NCBI GenBank assembly: GCA_020025095.1
Contig: JAHHSS010000013.1
Coordinates: 1-23,995, forward strand
Reading direction: 5' to 3'
Origin: Peptostreptococcus sp.
GTDB lineage: Bacteria > Bacillota > Clostridia > Peptostreptococcales > Peptostreptococcaceae
DNA: 23,995 nucleotides
Below the pieces are notes generated by a model. The model had not been told where the DNA came from and ran no database searches. It saw only the letters and a list, made by a program, of their open reading frames with translations. This document shows, in pieces, positions 15,445 to 23,121 of the stretch (position 1 is its first letter; each line of letters opens with the position of its first letter). Both the position numbers and the translations under genes were made by a program.

Positions 15445-16020
15445 ATGAATTCAAATACTAGAAAAATAACTTTTAGTGCTATATGTATAGTTGTAAATAT
15501 TGTATTTGGTACATTTGTAAGCATGCTAAATATACCGTTTTTATTTTTAGATACAGTAGGCACTATCTTAGGAGCTGTAATACTTGGACCACTTTGGGGC
15601 ATGTTAATAGGTGGTGGAACGAATCTTGTTCTTGGAGTTACAACTTCACCAACCAATATACCATTTGCACTTGTAAATATGGCTGTTGGCTTAATAGTAG
15701 GTTATGTAGCAAAAAAGAAAAAATTTGGCTATAAAGAGGCTATAATAACAGGTATAATATTAGCATTTGTATGTCCGCTAATAGGAACACCTATTGCTAT
15801 TTTAATGTTTGGAGGATTAAGTGGTAGTGGAGCAGATTTATTAGTTGGAATACTTATAAAATCTGGACAGCAAATATTTACTGCAGCATTTATACCAAGA
15901 ATATTAAGCAATTTAGTTGATAAGCCAGTATCTTGTTTAATGGTAGTTTTGTTTATATCAAAAATGCCAAAATCTTTTTTAGCCCAATTTACTAGAGGAA
16001 TGGTAAAAAATGAAAATTAA
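15445..16020 (+). CDS. Putative ECF transporter substrate-binding S component (CD3073 family)
   Basis: This 191-residue integral membrane protein has five or six hydrophobic segments, starting at about residues 8-30 and 36-65, with the short polar and glycine-rich turns typical of ECF S components. I recognise it as the CD3073 family. No EcfA ATPase or EcfT gene is nearby, so it would use a shared group II energizing module encoded elsewhere. ATG 15445 is chosen because TGGAGGT (15434-15440) lies just upstream; an in-frame ATG at 15433 overlaps that site. The substrate is unknown. The divergent desulfidase suggests a sulfur-containing or thiolated nutrient, which is inference. Confidence 0.78.
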   Translation: MNSNTRKITFSAICIVVNIVFGTFVSMLNIPFLFLDTVGTILGAVILGPLWGMLIGGGTNLVLGVTTSPTNIPFALVNMAVGLIVGYVAKKKKFGYKEAIITGIILAFVCPLIGTPIAILMFGGLSGSGADLLVGILIKSGQQIFTAAFIPRILSNLVDKPVSCLMVVLFISKMPKSFLAQFTRGMVKNEN

Positions 16021-16065
16021 TATAGAGAATATATGCTTCCTTAAGCAAGTATTATAATATAGAAG

Positions 16066-16124
16066 ACACATCTAAGATTTTAATAGCGCAAAATCGTTAT
16101 TTGAAATTTATAGGTGTGTTTTTT
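16066..16124 (+). terminator. Terminator after ECF S-component gene
   Basis: ACACATCTA (16066-16074) pairs with TAGGTGTGT (16111-16119) with one wobble, followed by six T residues (16119-16124). The enclosed 36-nt loop can fold further. It separates the S-component gene from the hrcA promoter. Confidence 0.55.
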
Positions 16125-16154
16125 AAATATTTATAAAAAAAATAAAAAAAATAG

Positions 16155-16183
16155 TTGACAATGTATCTAATAAATGTTATAAC
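16155..16183 (+). promoter_or_regulatory. hrcA operon promoter (SigA, extended -10)
   Basis: A perfect TTGACA (16155-16160) is 17 nt from TATAAC (16178-16183), with TG at 16175-16176 giving an extended -10. Initiation near 16190 places the CIRCE operator at the start of the transcript. Confidence 0.88.
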
Positions 16184-16198
16184 AATATTAGAAAGTTT

Positions 16199-16225
16199 TT
16201 AGCACTCCTAATCGATGAGTGATAA
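16199..16225 (+). promoter_or_regulatory. CIRCE operator (HrcA binding site)
   Basis: TTAGCACTC, a 9-nt spacer, then GAGTGATAA. This matches the CIRCE consensus (TTAGCACTC-N9-GAGTGCTAA) at 17 of 18 arm positions, with A replacing C in the right arm. It lies between the promoter and hrcA, so HrcA should autorepress the hrcA-grpE-dnaK unit. Confidence 0.95.
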
Positions 16226-16261
16226 CAACGAAAAGGTTCAAGTTTGAAAGAAGGTGATGCT

Positions 16262-17278
16262 ATGGATCTTACAAATAGACAATTAAATATACTTAAGGCC
16301 ATAGTTAAAGATTATGTTGAGACGGCTGAAGCAGTTGGGTCAAGAACTATATCTAAAAAATACAATTTAGGTATATCAGCAGCAACAATAAGAAATGAAA
16401 TGGCAGATCTTGAAGAAATGGGCTATTTAATTCAGCCGCATACTTCAGCTGGAAGAATACCTACACAAAAAGGCTATGAGCTATATGTTGATTCACTTAT
16501 GAGCGATCATGAACTGGAAGATCATGAGAAGGAGATACTTCAAAGATGTATAAGAAATGATTTTGATAAGGCAGATGATTTCATTTCGGAGTTATCCAGG
16601 ATACTATCAAGCATGACAAACTATACAACAATAGCTGTTTATGATAAAGGTGTAGAGTCTCATAGGATAAAGTATATTCAGCTTGTAAGTCTATCTGCTG
16701 AAAAAATACTATTGATAGTAGTTTCAGAAGAAGGCGAAATAAAGAGTAGAGAGTTTGAAACGACTGTAGAACTTCCACAAGCTAAATTAAATGTTATATC
16801 TTCTAGGCTTTCAAATGAACTTGAGGGAATGAAGATAGGTGATTTAGATGAGGATATGATTTCATATATTAAGTTTGAAATAGGTGAATACTCAGAAATA
16901 GTTGATGACCTCGTATATTTACTAAATAATGTGGTAGATAGTGATGGGTATAAAATTTCTATGACTGGTGCAACCAATATATTTAATTATCCAGAGTTTA
17001 ATGACATGGTGAAGGCTAGATCCTTTTTAAATATGTTGGAAGAAAAAGAAAGCATAGCAAAAATGATTGGTGTAAAAGGTATACAAAAGGATAATCTTAA
17101 CATAGTAATAGGGAATGATGGGGATGAGTTGAGTACTGACTTAAGTATAGTAACGGCGACATATAATGTTTCCGATAATCTTCATGGAAAAATATCTTTT
17201 ATAGGCCCGACTAGGATGGATTATTCGAAAGTATATTCAATATTAAATTATATGAGTCTGCTTCTTAATAATAAATAA
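16262..17278 (+). CDS. hrcA: Heat-inducible transcription repressor HrcA
   Basis: The 338-residue protein has the HrcA N-terminal winged helix (MDLTNRQLNILKAIVKDYVE, then GSRTISKKY and ATIRNEMADLEEMGYL), followed by the HTSAGRIPTQKGYELYVD signature and the C-terminal GAF-like regulatory domain. It represses class I heat-shock genes by binding CIRCE and is itself controlled by GroEL in known systems. ATG 16262 has AAGGTG a few bases upstream and gives the standard N-terminus. It is the first gene of the heat-shock cluster behind its own CIRCE site. grpE follows with a 27-nt gap. Confidence 0.97.
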   Translation: MDLTNRQLNILKAIVKDYVETAEAVGSRTISKKYNLGISAATIRNEMADLEEMGYLIQPHTSAGRIPTQKGYELYVDSLMSDHELEDHEKEILQRCIRNDFDKADDFISELSRILSSMTNYTTIAVYDKGVESHRIKYIQLVSLSAEKILLIVVSEEGEIKSREFETTVELPQAKLNVISSRLSNELEGMKIGDLDEDMISYIKFEIGEYSEIVDDLVYLLNNVVDSDGYKISMTGATNIFNYPEFNDMVKARSFLNMLEEKESIAKMIGVKGIQKDNLNIVIGNDGDELSTDLSIVTATYNVSDNLHGKISFIGPTRMDYSKVYSILNYMSLLLNNK

Positions 17279-17305
17279 TAAGCAGCTTGAAAAGGGGTGT
17301 GTGTT

Positions 17306-17887
17306 TTGGATAAAGAAAAGATGGAAAACATAGATGAAAAAGAAAAGGAAGTGAATGATTGTTCTCAGAAAGAAACTGATACAGAAGAAATATTAGAAGA
17401 AACAATAGAGGGCAATGATGAAAATATAGATTGTGAGCCTGCTTTCAAGATAAAAAGTCTTGAAAATAAATTAAAAGAACAGGAAGAAGCATATATGAGA
17501 ATAAATGCTGAATATGCAAATTATAGAAGAAGAACAGCAGAAGAAAAAAGAACTATTGGATTATATGCGAATGAAAAAGTTATGACTAGCTTGATTCCTG
17601 TAATTGATAATATGGAAAGAGCTCTTGATTCATTTGAAGATAAAGAGAACTCTTTATATGTAGGTGTAGAAATGGTCTACAAACAAATGATGAATGCACT
17701 TGCTGATGCGGGAATGAAAGAAATACCTGCTGAGATTGGAAGTGACTTCGATCACAATATGCATATGGCAGTAATGCAGGAGCCTAGTGAGGAACATGAT
17801 GAAGGCAAAATAACAATGGTAATGCAAAAAGGTTATTCACTAGGAGATAAAATTCTTAGAGCAACAATGGTAAGAGTTTCCTGCTAA
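17306..17887 (+). CDS. grpE: Nucleotide exchange factor GrpE
   Basis: GrpE releases ADP from DnaK in the cytoplasmic chaperone cycle. The product (193 residues) has a very acidic N-terminal tail of about 45 residues, a long helical region starting near KIKSLENKLKEQEEAY for dimerisation, and the C-terminal beta domain with FDHNMHMAVMQEP and the usual GY.LGDKILRATMVRVS ending. TTG 17306 is chosen because AAAGGGG (17291-17297) is 8 nt upstream. GTG 17297 overlaps that site, and ATG 17321 has only a weak GA-rich sequence before it, so the exact start is uncertain. Confidence 0.95.
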   Translation: MDKEKMENIDEKEKEVNDCSQKETDTEEILEETIEGNDENIDCEPAFKIKSLENKLKEQEEAYMRINAEYANYRRRTAEEKRTIGLYANEKVMTSLIPVIDNMERALDSFEDKENSLYVGVEMVYKQMMNALADAGMKEIPAEIGSDFDHNMHMAVMQEPSEEHDEGKITMVMQKGYSLGDKILRATMVRVSC

Positions 17888-17935
17888 CTTTAAAATATTA
17901 ATTGTATAATAAAAAGAAAAATTGGAGGTAATATT

Positions 17936-19777
17936 ATGTCAAAGGTAATAGGTATAGATTTAGGTACAACAAATTCATGTGTAGCGGTATTAGAAGGTGG
18001 TGAACCAGTAATAATACCTAATAATGAAGGTATGAGAACAACTCCTTCAGTAGTAGCTTTTACTAAGGATGGAGAAAGATTAGTAGGAGAACCTGCTAAG
18101 AGACAGGCAGTAACTAATGCTGATAGAACTATAACATCTATAAAAACTCATATGGGTACTGATTATAAAGTAAATATAGATGGTAAGGATTATACTCCTC
18201 AGGAGATATCAGCAATAATCTTACAGAAGTTAAAAGCAGATGCAGAAAGTTATTTAGGAGAAAAGGTAACTGAAGCTGTTATAACAGTTCCAGCTTATTT
18301 TACAGATGCTCAGAGACAGGCAACAAAGGATGCAGGAAAGATAGCTGGTTTAGACGTTAAGAGAATAATAAATGAACCAACAGCAGCATCTCTTGCTTAT
18401 GGTATGGATAAGCTTGACCAAGAAAAGAAAATTTTGGTGTTTGACTTAGGTGGAGGTACATTCGACGTATCTATACTAGAAATAGGAGATGGAACATTCG
18501 AAGTTCTTGCAACAGCTGGTAACAACAGACTAGGTGGAGATGACTTTGATAATATAATAGTAGATTATTTAGCAGAAGAGTTTGCAAAGGCAGAAGGCGT
18601 TGACTTAAGAAAAGATAAGATGTCACTTCAGAGATTAAGAGAATCAGCTGAAAAGGCTAAGAAGGAACTTTCTTCAACAATGTCAACAAATATAAACCTT
18701 CCATTTATAACTGCAACTGCAGAAGGTCCAAAGCATTTAAACATTGATTTAACAAGAGCAAAGTTTAATGAATTAACAGCAGGATTAGTTGCTAAGACAA
18801 TGGACCCAACTAAGCAGGCCCTAGCAGATGCTAATCTTTCTAAGAGTGATATAGATGATGTATTATTGGTAGGTGGTTCAACAAGAATACCAGCAGTACA
18901 GGAAGCTGTTAAAAACTTTATAGGAAAGGATCCTCATAAGGGTATAAATCCTGATGAATGTGTTGCAGCAGGTGCTTCAATACAGGCAGGTGTACTTACA
19001 GGAGAGGTAAATGATATATTACTTCTAGATGTTACACCATTATCACTAGGAATAGAAACTTTAGGTAATGTATTTACTAAGATAATAGAAAGAAATACTA
19101 CAATACCTACAAAGAAGTCTCAGGTATTCTCAACAGCAGCAGATAATCAGACAGCAGTTGATATACATGTACTTCAAGGTGAAAGAGCAATGTCTTATGA
19201 CAATACTACATTAGGTAGATTCCAGTTAACTAACATACCACCAGCAAAGAGAGGTGTACCTCAGATTGAAGTAACTTTCGATATAGATGCAAATGGTATA
19301 GTTAATGTTACAGCTAAGGATTTAGGAACAGGTAAGGAACAGAAAATAACAATAACTTCTAATACAAATATGTCAGAAGAAGAAATAGAAAAGAAGGTAA
19401 AAGAAGCTGAAGCAAATGCAGAAGCAGATAAGAAGAAGAAAGAAAAGATAGAAGCTGTAAACCATGCAGAATCAGTAGCATATCAGACTGAACAAACTCT
19501 TGAAGAGTTAGGTGATAAGCTTCCAGCTGATGAAAAATCTGATATAGAAGCTGCTATAGCAAAGGTAAGAGAAGTAAAGGATAATGAAGCTTCAACAGCA
19601 GAAGAAATAAAGGCTAGTGTAGATGAATTAATGAACAAATTCCAGAAGATATCTCAGGAGATGTATGCACAGGCACAGGCAGCTCAGCAAGCTGGTGAAC
19701 AGGCTAATCAGTCATCTGAAGGTCCAAAGGATGATAATGTAGTAGATGCTGACTTTACAGAAGTAGACGACAAGTAA
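17936..19777 (+). CDS. dnaK: Molecular chaperone DnaK (Hsp70)
   Basis: The 613-residue Hsp70 shows GIDLGTTNS (residues 5-13), VITVPAYFTDAQRQATKDAG, the ATPase motif FDLGGGTFDVS, LVGGSTRIPAV and the substrate-binding domain starting near DVTPLSLGIET. The C-terminal lid ends in an acidic DADFTEVDD tail, the EEVD-like ending common in bacteria. Length is typical of Firmicutes DnaK. ATG 17936 is preceded by TTGGAGGTAATATT, nearly the same leader as grdC. It is 48 nt after grpE with no second CIRCE in between, so it probably depends on the hrcA promoter. Confidence 0.98.
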   Translation: MSKVIGIDLGTTNSCVAVLEGGEPVIIPNNEGMRTTPSVVAFTKDGERLVGEPAKRQAVTNADRTITSIKTHMGTDYKVNIDGKDYTPQEISAIILQKLKADAESYLGEKVTEAVITVPAYFTDAQRQATKDAGKIAGLDVKRIINEPTAASLAYGMDKLDQEKKILVFDLGGGTFDVSILEIGDGTFEVLATAGNNRLGGDDFDNIIVDYLAEEFAKAEGVDLRKDKMSLQRLRESAEKAKKELSSTMSTNINLPFITATAEGPKHLNIDLTRAKFNELTAGLVAKTMDPTKQALADANLSKSDIDDVLLVGGSTRIPAVQEAVKNFIGKDPHKGINPDECVAAGASIQAGVLTGEVNDILLLDVTPLSLGIETLGNVFTKIIERNTTIPTKKSQVFSTAADNQTAVDIHVLQGERAMSYDNTTLGRFQLTNIPPAKRGVPQIEVTFDIDANGIVNVTAKDLGTGKEQKITITSNTNMSEEEIEKKVKEAEANAEADKKKKEKIEAVNHAESVAYQTEQTLEELGDKLPADEKSDIEAAIAKVREVKDNEASTAEEIKASVDELMNKFQKISQEMYAQAQAAQQAGEQANQSSEGPKDDNVVDADFTEVDDK

Positions 19778-19791
19778 TAGTTAAAATAGTA

Positions 19792-19820
19792 TAGACATTT
19801 AAGTATCTTTAGAATATAAT
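19792..19820 (+). promoter_or_regulatory. Candidate independent promoter of dnaJ
   Basis: TAGACA (19792-19797, 5 of 6 matches) and a perfect TATAAT (19815-19820) are exactly 17 nt apart, in the gap between dnaK and dnaJ. Initiation near 19827 would give dnaJ a leader of about 135 nt beginning with the hairpin at 19840-19875. No CIRCE is visible here. Confidence 0.6.
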
Positions 19821-19839
19821 TGAAAGAGTGTTGATACAA

Positions 19840-19875
19840 AACAATAGCTTGTGGTAGATACCACAAGCTATTGTT
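19840..19875 (+). repeat. Strong hairpin in dnaK-dnaJ gap
   Basis: AACAATAGCTTGTGG (19840-19854) and CCACAAGCTATTGTT (19861-19875) form a 15-bp perfect stem with a TAGATA loop. The downstream sequence AATGATTG is not a T run, so efficient termination on the plus strand is doubtful. It may cut down dnaJ expression relative to dnaK, or protect an mRNA end. Confidence 0.7.
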
Positions 19876-19961
19876 AATGATTGAAAATTTATCTAGTAGA
19901 AATTTTAGTTAGATACTAATAAGGGCTAGAGGCTAGTAAATAAAAAAGGCAGGTGTTAAAT

Positions 19962-21116
19962 TTGGGTGCAAACAAAGATTATTATGATATTCTAGGTGTA
20001 TCAAAAACTGCTGACGATAAAGAAATTAAAAAGGCTTATAGAAAGTTGGCTATGAAGTATCATCCAGATAAAAATCCAGATGATAAAGAGGCAGAGGAAA
20101 AATTCAAAGAGATAAATGAAGCTTATGAAGTTCTTTCTGATGAAGAAAAAAGACACATATACGACCAATATGGGGCAGATGCTGTAAACGGACAAGGTTT
20201 TGGAGGAGCAGGAGCTTCAGGCTTTGGAGGTTTTGGTGGCTTTGAAGATATCTTTGCGGATATATTTGGTTCAGCTTCAGGCTTTGGAGGTTTTAGTGGC
20301 TTTGGTGGTTCATCAAGACGTGGACCTAGACCAGGAGCTGACATAAAGCAGTCTGTAACAATTGATTTCAAAGACGCAGCATTTGGAAAGAAAATAGAAA
20401 TAAAAGTAAATAGAAATGAAGAATGTGAAAATTGCCATGGTAGTGGATGTAAGCCAGGAACTAATAAAAAAACATGTTCCAACTGTGGTGGTTCAGGTGT
20501 AGTTAGGGAAGTAAGACAAACTCCTTTTGGAAATATGGCATCACAAAAGACTTGTCCTAAATGTAATGGTACAGGAGAAGAAATAGAAAGTCCATGTGGA
20601 AAATGTAGCGGAAGTGGTTCTGTAAGAAAGACTAAGACGGTAGAAGTTAATATTCCAGCAGGAATAGATGATGGACAGGTGATTAGACTTTCTGGTCAGG
20701 GTGAGTATGGTGATAAAGGAGCTCCAAGAGGAGACCTTTATATAGTAGTAAATGTCCTAGCAGATAAGACTTTTAAGAGAGATGGCTATGATATTTATGT
20801 AGATATGCCAATAACATTTGTACAGGCTGCTCTTGGAGACGACGTACAAGTTCCGACAATAGATGGAGATGTAAAATACTCAATACCTGCTGGAACTCAA
20901 ACTGGAACAGTATTTAGATTAAAAGGTAAGGGTGTTCAAAGAATGAACTCAACTTCAAGAGGGGACCAGTATGTCAAGGTTATAGTAGAAGTTCCTAAAA
21001 AGCTTTCAGAAAGACAGAAAGAACTTTTAAGAGAGTTTGCAGATGAAAGTGGTCATAAAGTAAAGGGTAATAAAAAATCTTTTGGACAGAAGGTAGAAGA
21101 TTTTTTCACTAAATAA
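19962..21116 (+). CDS. dnaJ: Molecular chaperone DnaJ (Hsp40, type I)
   Basis: DnaJ delivers unfolded proteins to DnaK and stimulates its ATPase. The 384-residue protein has an N-terminal J domain with the HPD triad (YHPDKNP), a Gly/Phe-rich region at about 70-125, four CxxCxGxG zinc-binding repeats from Cys155 to about 219 (CENCHGSG, CSNCGGSG, CPKCNGTG, CGKCSGSG) and the C-terminal substrate-binding domains. All modules of a type I DnaJ are present. TTG 19962 is the chosen start: it gives MGANKDYYDILG, the normal family N-terminus, with GCAGGTG just upstream. GTG 19953 would overlap that site. A terminator follows 12 nt after the stop. Confidence 0.97.
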   Translation: MGANKDYYDILGVSKTADDKEIKKAYRKLAMKYHPDKNPDDKEAEEKFKEINEAYEVLSDEEKRHIYDQYGADAVNGQGFGGAGASGFGGFGGFEDIFADIFGSASGFGGFSGFGGSSRRGPRPGADIKQSVTIDFKDAAFGKKIEIKVNRNEECENCHGSGCKPGTNKKTCSNCGGSGVVREVRQTPFGNMASQKTCPKCNGTGEEIESPCGKCSGSGSVRKTKTVEVNIPAGIDDGQVIRLSGQGEYGDKGAPRGDLYIVVNVLADKTFKRDGYDIYVDMPITFVQAALGDDVQVPTIDGDVKYSIPAGTQTGTVFRLKGKGVQRMNSTSRGDQYVKVIVEVPKKLSERQKELLREFADESGHKVKGNKKSFGQKVEDFFTK

Positions 21117-21127
21117 AAAAGAATGTT

Positions 21128-21168
21128 ATAACACTGATGGTTACAAGATACTGTCAGTGTTATTTTTT
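21128..21168 (+). terminator. dnaJ terminator
   Basis: ATAACACTGA (21128-21137) pairs with TCAGTGTTAT (21154-21163), extended by two wobbles and a G-C pair, followed by six T residues to 21168. It ends the heat-shock cluster before prmA. Confidence 0.85.
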
Positions 21169-21230
21169 ATTAGAATAATTCCTGATATAGCTTATATTTA
21201 CTTTAAAAGCATACATTTTTTTCTTAAAAA

Positions 21231-21239
21231 TGATATAAT
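21231..21239 (+). promoter_or_regulatory. Candidate prmA promoter (extended -10)
   Basis: TGATATAAT is a perfect extended -10 (TGn-TATAAT). No good -35 is visible at 16-18 nt upstream, which extended -10 promoters tolerate. It lies 75 nt before prmA and after the dnaJ terminator, so prmA-rsmE-mtaB would form a separate unit. Confidence 0.5.
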
Positions 21240-21313
21240 AGAAAGGATGTAGTAAAAAGATAGAGATAAAAATATTAATTAAGATAGATATTAAAAAATA
21301 AGGGAGGATACTT

Positions 21314-22261
21314 ATGAGTGATTTATGGATAGAGGTAACAATAGAGACAAAGACAGAAGCTGTGGAGGCTGTAACTAATATTTTATTTGAAAATGGGGCA
21401 CAAGGTGCTATGATAGAAGATCCAAAGGATTTAAACCCAGAAAAAAGAAATGAATATGATTGGGATTATGTGGATGAAAATATGCTTGAAAGATCTAAAG
21501 AAGATATAGTAAAAGTAAAGACTTATATATCAGATGAAAAAGATGTAGAAATCTTTATAAGTAAGGTAAGCGAAGAGGTGAAAGCCTTGACTAATTTTGG
21601 CTTGGATATAGGTAGTGGAAAGGTATACACTGATTCAGTAAGGGAAGATGATTGGGCAAATAATTGGAAGCAGTACTACAAGCCTACAAGAATTGGAAAA
21701 AATATTATAATTAAACCAGAATGGGAAGATTATCTTGAAGAAGAAGGAGACCTTATCGTGGAAATGAATCCAGGTATGGCCTTTGGAACTGGCAATCATG
21801 AAACTACAAGTATGTGTGTTGCTAATTTAGAAAAGTATGTCAAAAAAGACTCTACTGTTTTTGATATAGGTTGTGGAAGTGGAATACTAGGGATAGTAGC
21901 GGCTAAATTAGGAGCTAAGAAAGTACTAGGAATAGACATAGATGAAGTAGCGGTTAAGGTTGCCAATGAAAATATAGAAAAAAATGGGGTAGCTGGACAG
22001 ATGAAGGCCCTAAAAGGAAACCTTGCAGATAAAATAGATAGAAATACTAAGGCAGATATAGTAGTTGCCAATATAATGGCAGATATAGTAATTCTTTTAT
22101 CTAAAGATGTAAGAGCCTTTCTTAAAGAAGGAGGTATTTTTATATCTTCTGGTATTATATTAGCTAAAATAGAGGAAGTATCTAAGGCTTTAGAAGAAAA
22201 TGGATTTGAAGTAGTTGAGGTTCAAAGAAAGGGAGAATGGGCTTGCATACTAGCCAGATAG
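21314..22261 (+). CDS. prmA: Ribosomal protein L11 methyltransferase
   Basis: The 315-residue protein has an N-terminal substrate-recognition domain (WIEVTIETKTEAVEAVTNILFENGAQG-like start) and a class I SAM-dependent methyltransferase domain. MNPGMAFGTGNHETT, DIGCGSG (184-190), VLGIDIDEVAV and VVANIMADIV are all visible. PrmA trimethylates ribosomal protein L11. The ATG has GGGAGG upstream. Position after dnaJ and before rsmE is conserved in Firmicutes, and rsmE starts 10 nt after its stop, so the two are co-transcribed. Confidence 0.96.
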   Translation: MSDLWIEVTIETKTEAVEAVTNILFENGAQGAMIEDPKDLNPEKRNEYDWDYVDENMLERSKEDIVKVKTYISDEKDVEIFISKVSEEVKALTNFGLDIGSGKVYTDSVREDDWANNWKQYYKPTRIGKNIIIKPEWEDYLEEEGDLIVEMNPGMAFGTGNHETTSMCVANLEKYVKKDSTVFDIGCGSGILGIVAAKLGAKKVLGIDIDEVAVKVANENIEKNGVAGQMKALKGNLADKIDRNTKADIVVANIMADIVILLSKDVRAFLKEGGIFISSGIILAKIEEVSKALEENGFEVVEVQRKGEWACILAR

Positions 22262-22271
22262 GAAGGTTAAA

Positions 22272-23051
22272 ATGGATAGATTTTTCGTTAAAAGTAATAA
22301 TATAGATTCAGAAAATAAAAAGTTATTTATAGATGGTGAAGATGTAAAGCATATAAGCAAGGTTTTAAGGTATACTATTGGAGATAAGATAGAAGTCTGT
22401 GATGGTGAAAATAATGAGTATATATGTCAAATATCTAATTTGGAAAAAAATTTGGTAGAACTTGATATACTTGAAAAATTAAGTATCAATAGAGAAAGTA
22501 GGGTAAAAGTAAAACTTTACCAAGGCCTACCTAAAAATACAAAAATGGAAATAATACTACAAAAATTAACTGAAAGTGGTGTAGCAGAAATTATATTAGT
22601 AGATACTGAAAGAACAGTTGTTAATATAGACGATAAAAAGGCGGATAAAAAGTTTGAAAGATGGGAAAGAATAATTTATGAAGCTGCCAAACAATCGAAA
22701 AGGGGTACAGTGCCAAAACTTAGAGGCATATTAAGTTTTAAAGAAGCTTTAGAAGATATGAAAGCTAATGATATAAATATGTCTCCCTATGAAGCTGAAA
22801 GAGCCTTAGGTATTAAAGAATTTTTAACCTCTGAAGCCGTTAAAAATATAGTTGAAGAAAAAGAAGAGCTAAGCGTTGGAATTTTTATAGGGCCAGAAGG
22901 TGGATTTACAGAAAAGGAAAATGAAATAATAAAAGCTAATAATATATCATCTGTAACAATGGGACCTAGAATATTTAGAACAGAAACAGCTTCAATAGCT
23001 GCTACAGTAATTACTATGTATGAAATAGGTGATTTGGGGCTTAGCTTTTAA
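22272..23051 (+). CDS. rsmE: 16S rRNA (uracil(1498)-N3)-methyltransferase
   Basis: The 259-residue SPOUT-family enzyme methylates U1498 of 16S rRNA. The N-terminal PUA-like domain contains GEDVKHISKVLR. The C-terminal knot domain shows IILQKLTESGV, ERIIYEAAKQSKRGTVP, the SAM-binding GPEGGFTEKE (starting at residue 207) and the hallmark GPRIFRTETA (231-240). AGGAAGG lies just upstream of the ATG. Length is slightly above the usual 240-250 but no insertion stands out. A 70-nt gap without terminator leads to mtaB. Confidence 0.96.
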   Translation: MDRFFVKSNNIDSENKKLFIDGEDVKHISKVLRYTIGDKIEVCDGENNEYICQISNLEKNLVELDILEKLSINRESRVKVKLYQGLPKNTKMEIILQKLTESGVAEIILVDTERTVVNIDDKKADKKFERWERIIYEAAKQSKRGTVPKLRGILSFKEALEDMKANDINMSPYEAERALGIKEFLTSEAVKNIVEEKEELSVGIFIGPEGGFTEKENEIIKANNISSVTMGPRIFRTETASIAATVITMYEIGDLGLSF

Positions 23052-23121
23052 AAGTTAGGAAAAGTGTAGAAGTTTTAGCTTATATGAAGATAGAAAGCAT
23101 AATGATAGGAGGAAAAAAAGT

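Noticed and set aside
17905..17910. TATAAT just upstream of dnaK as a promoter
   Set aside because: No acceptable -35 lies 16-18 nt upstream and no extended -10 TG is present.
20205..20320. Short direct repeats (GGCTTTGGAGGTTTT and similar)
   Set aside because: They encode the Gly/Phe-rich region of DnaJ and are explained by protein composition. They are not a CRISPR or mobile repeat.
20123..20482. A 119-residue proline-rich minus-strand open frame opposite dnaJ
   Set aside because: The proline runs are the complement of the DnaJ Gly/Phe repeats; this is a shadow frame.
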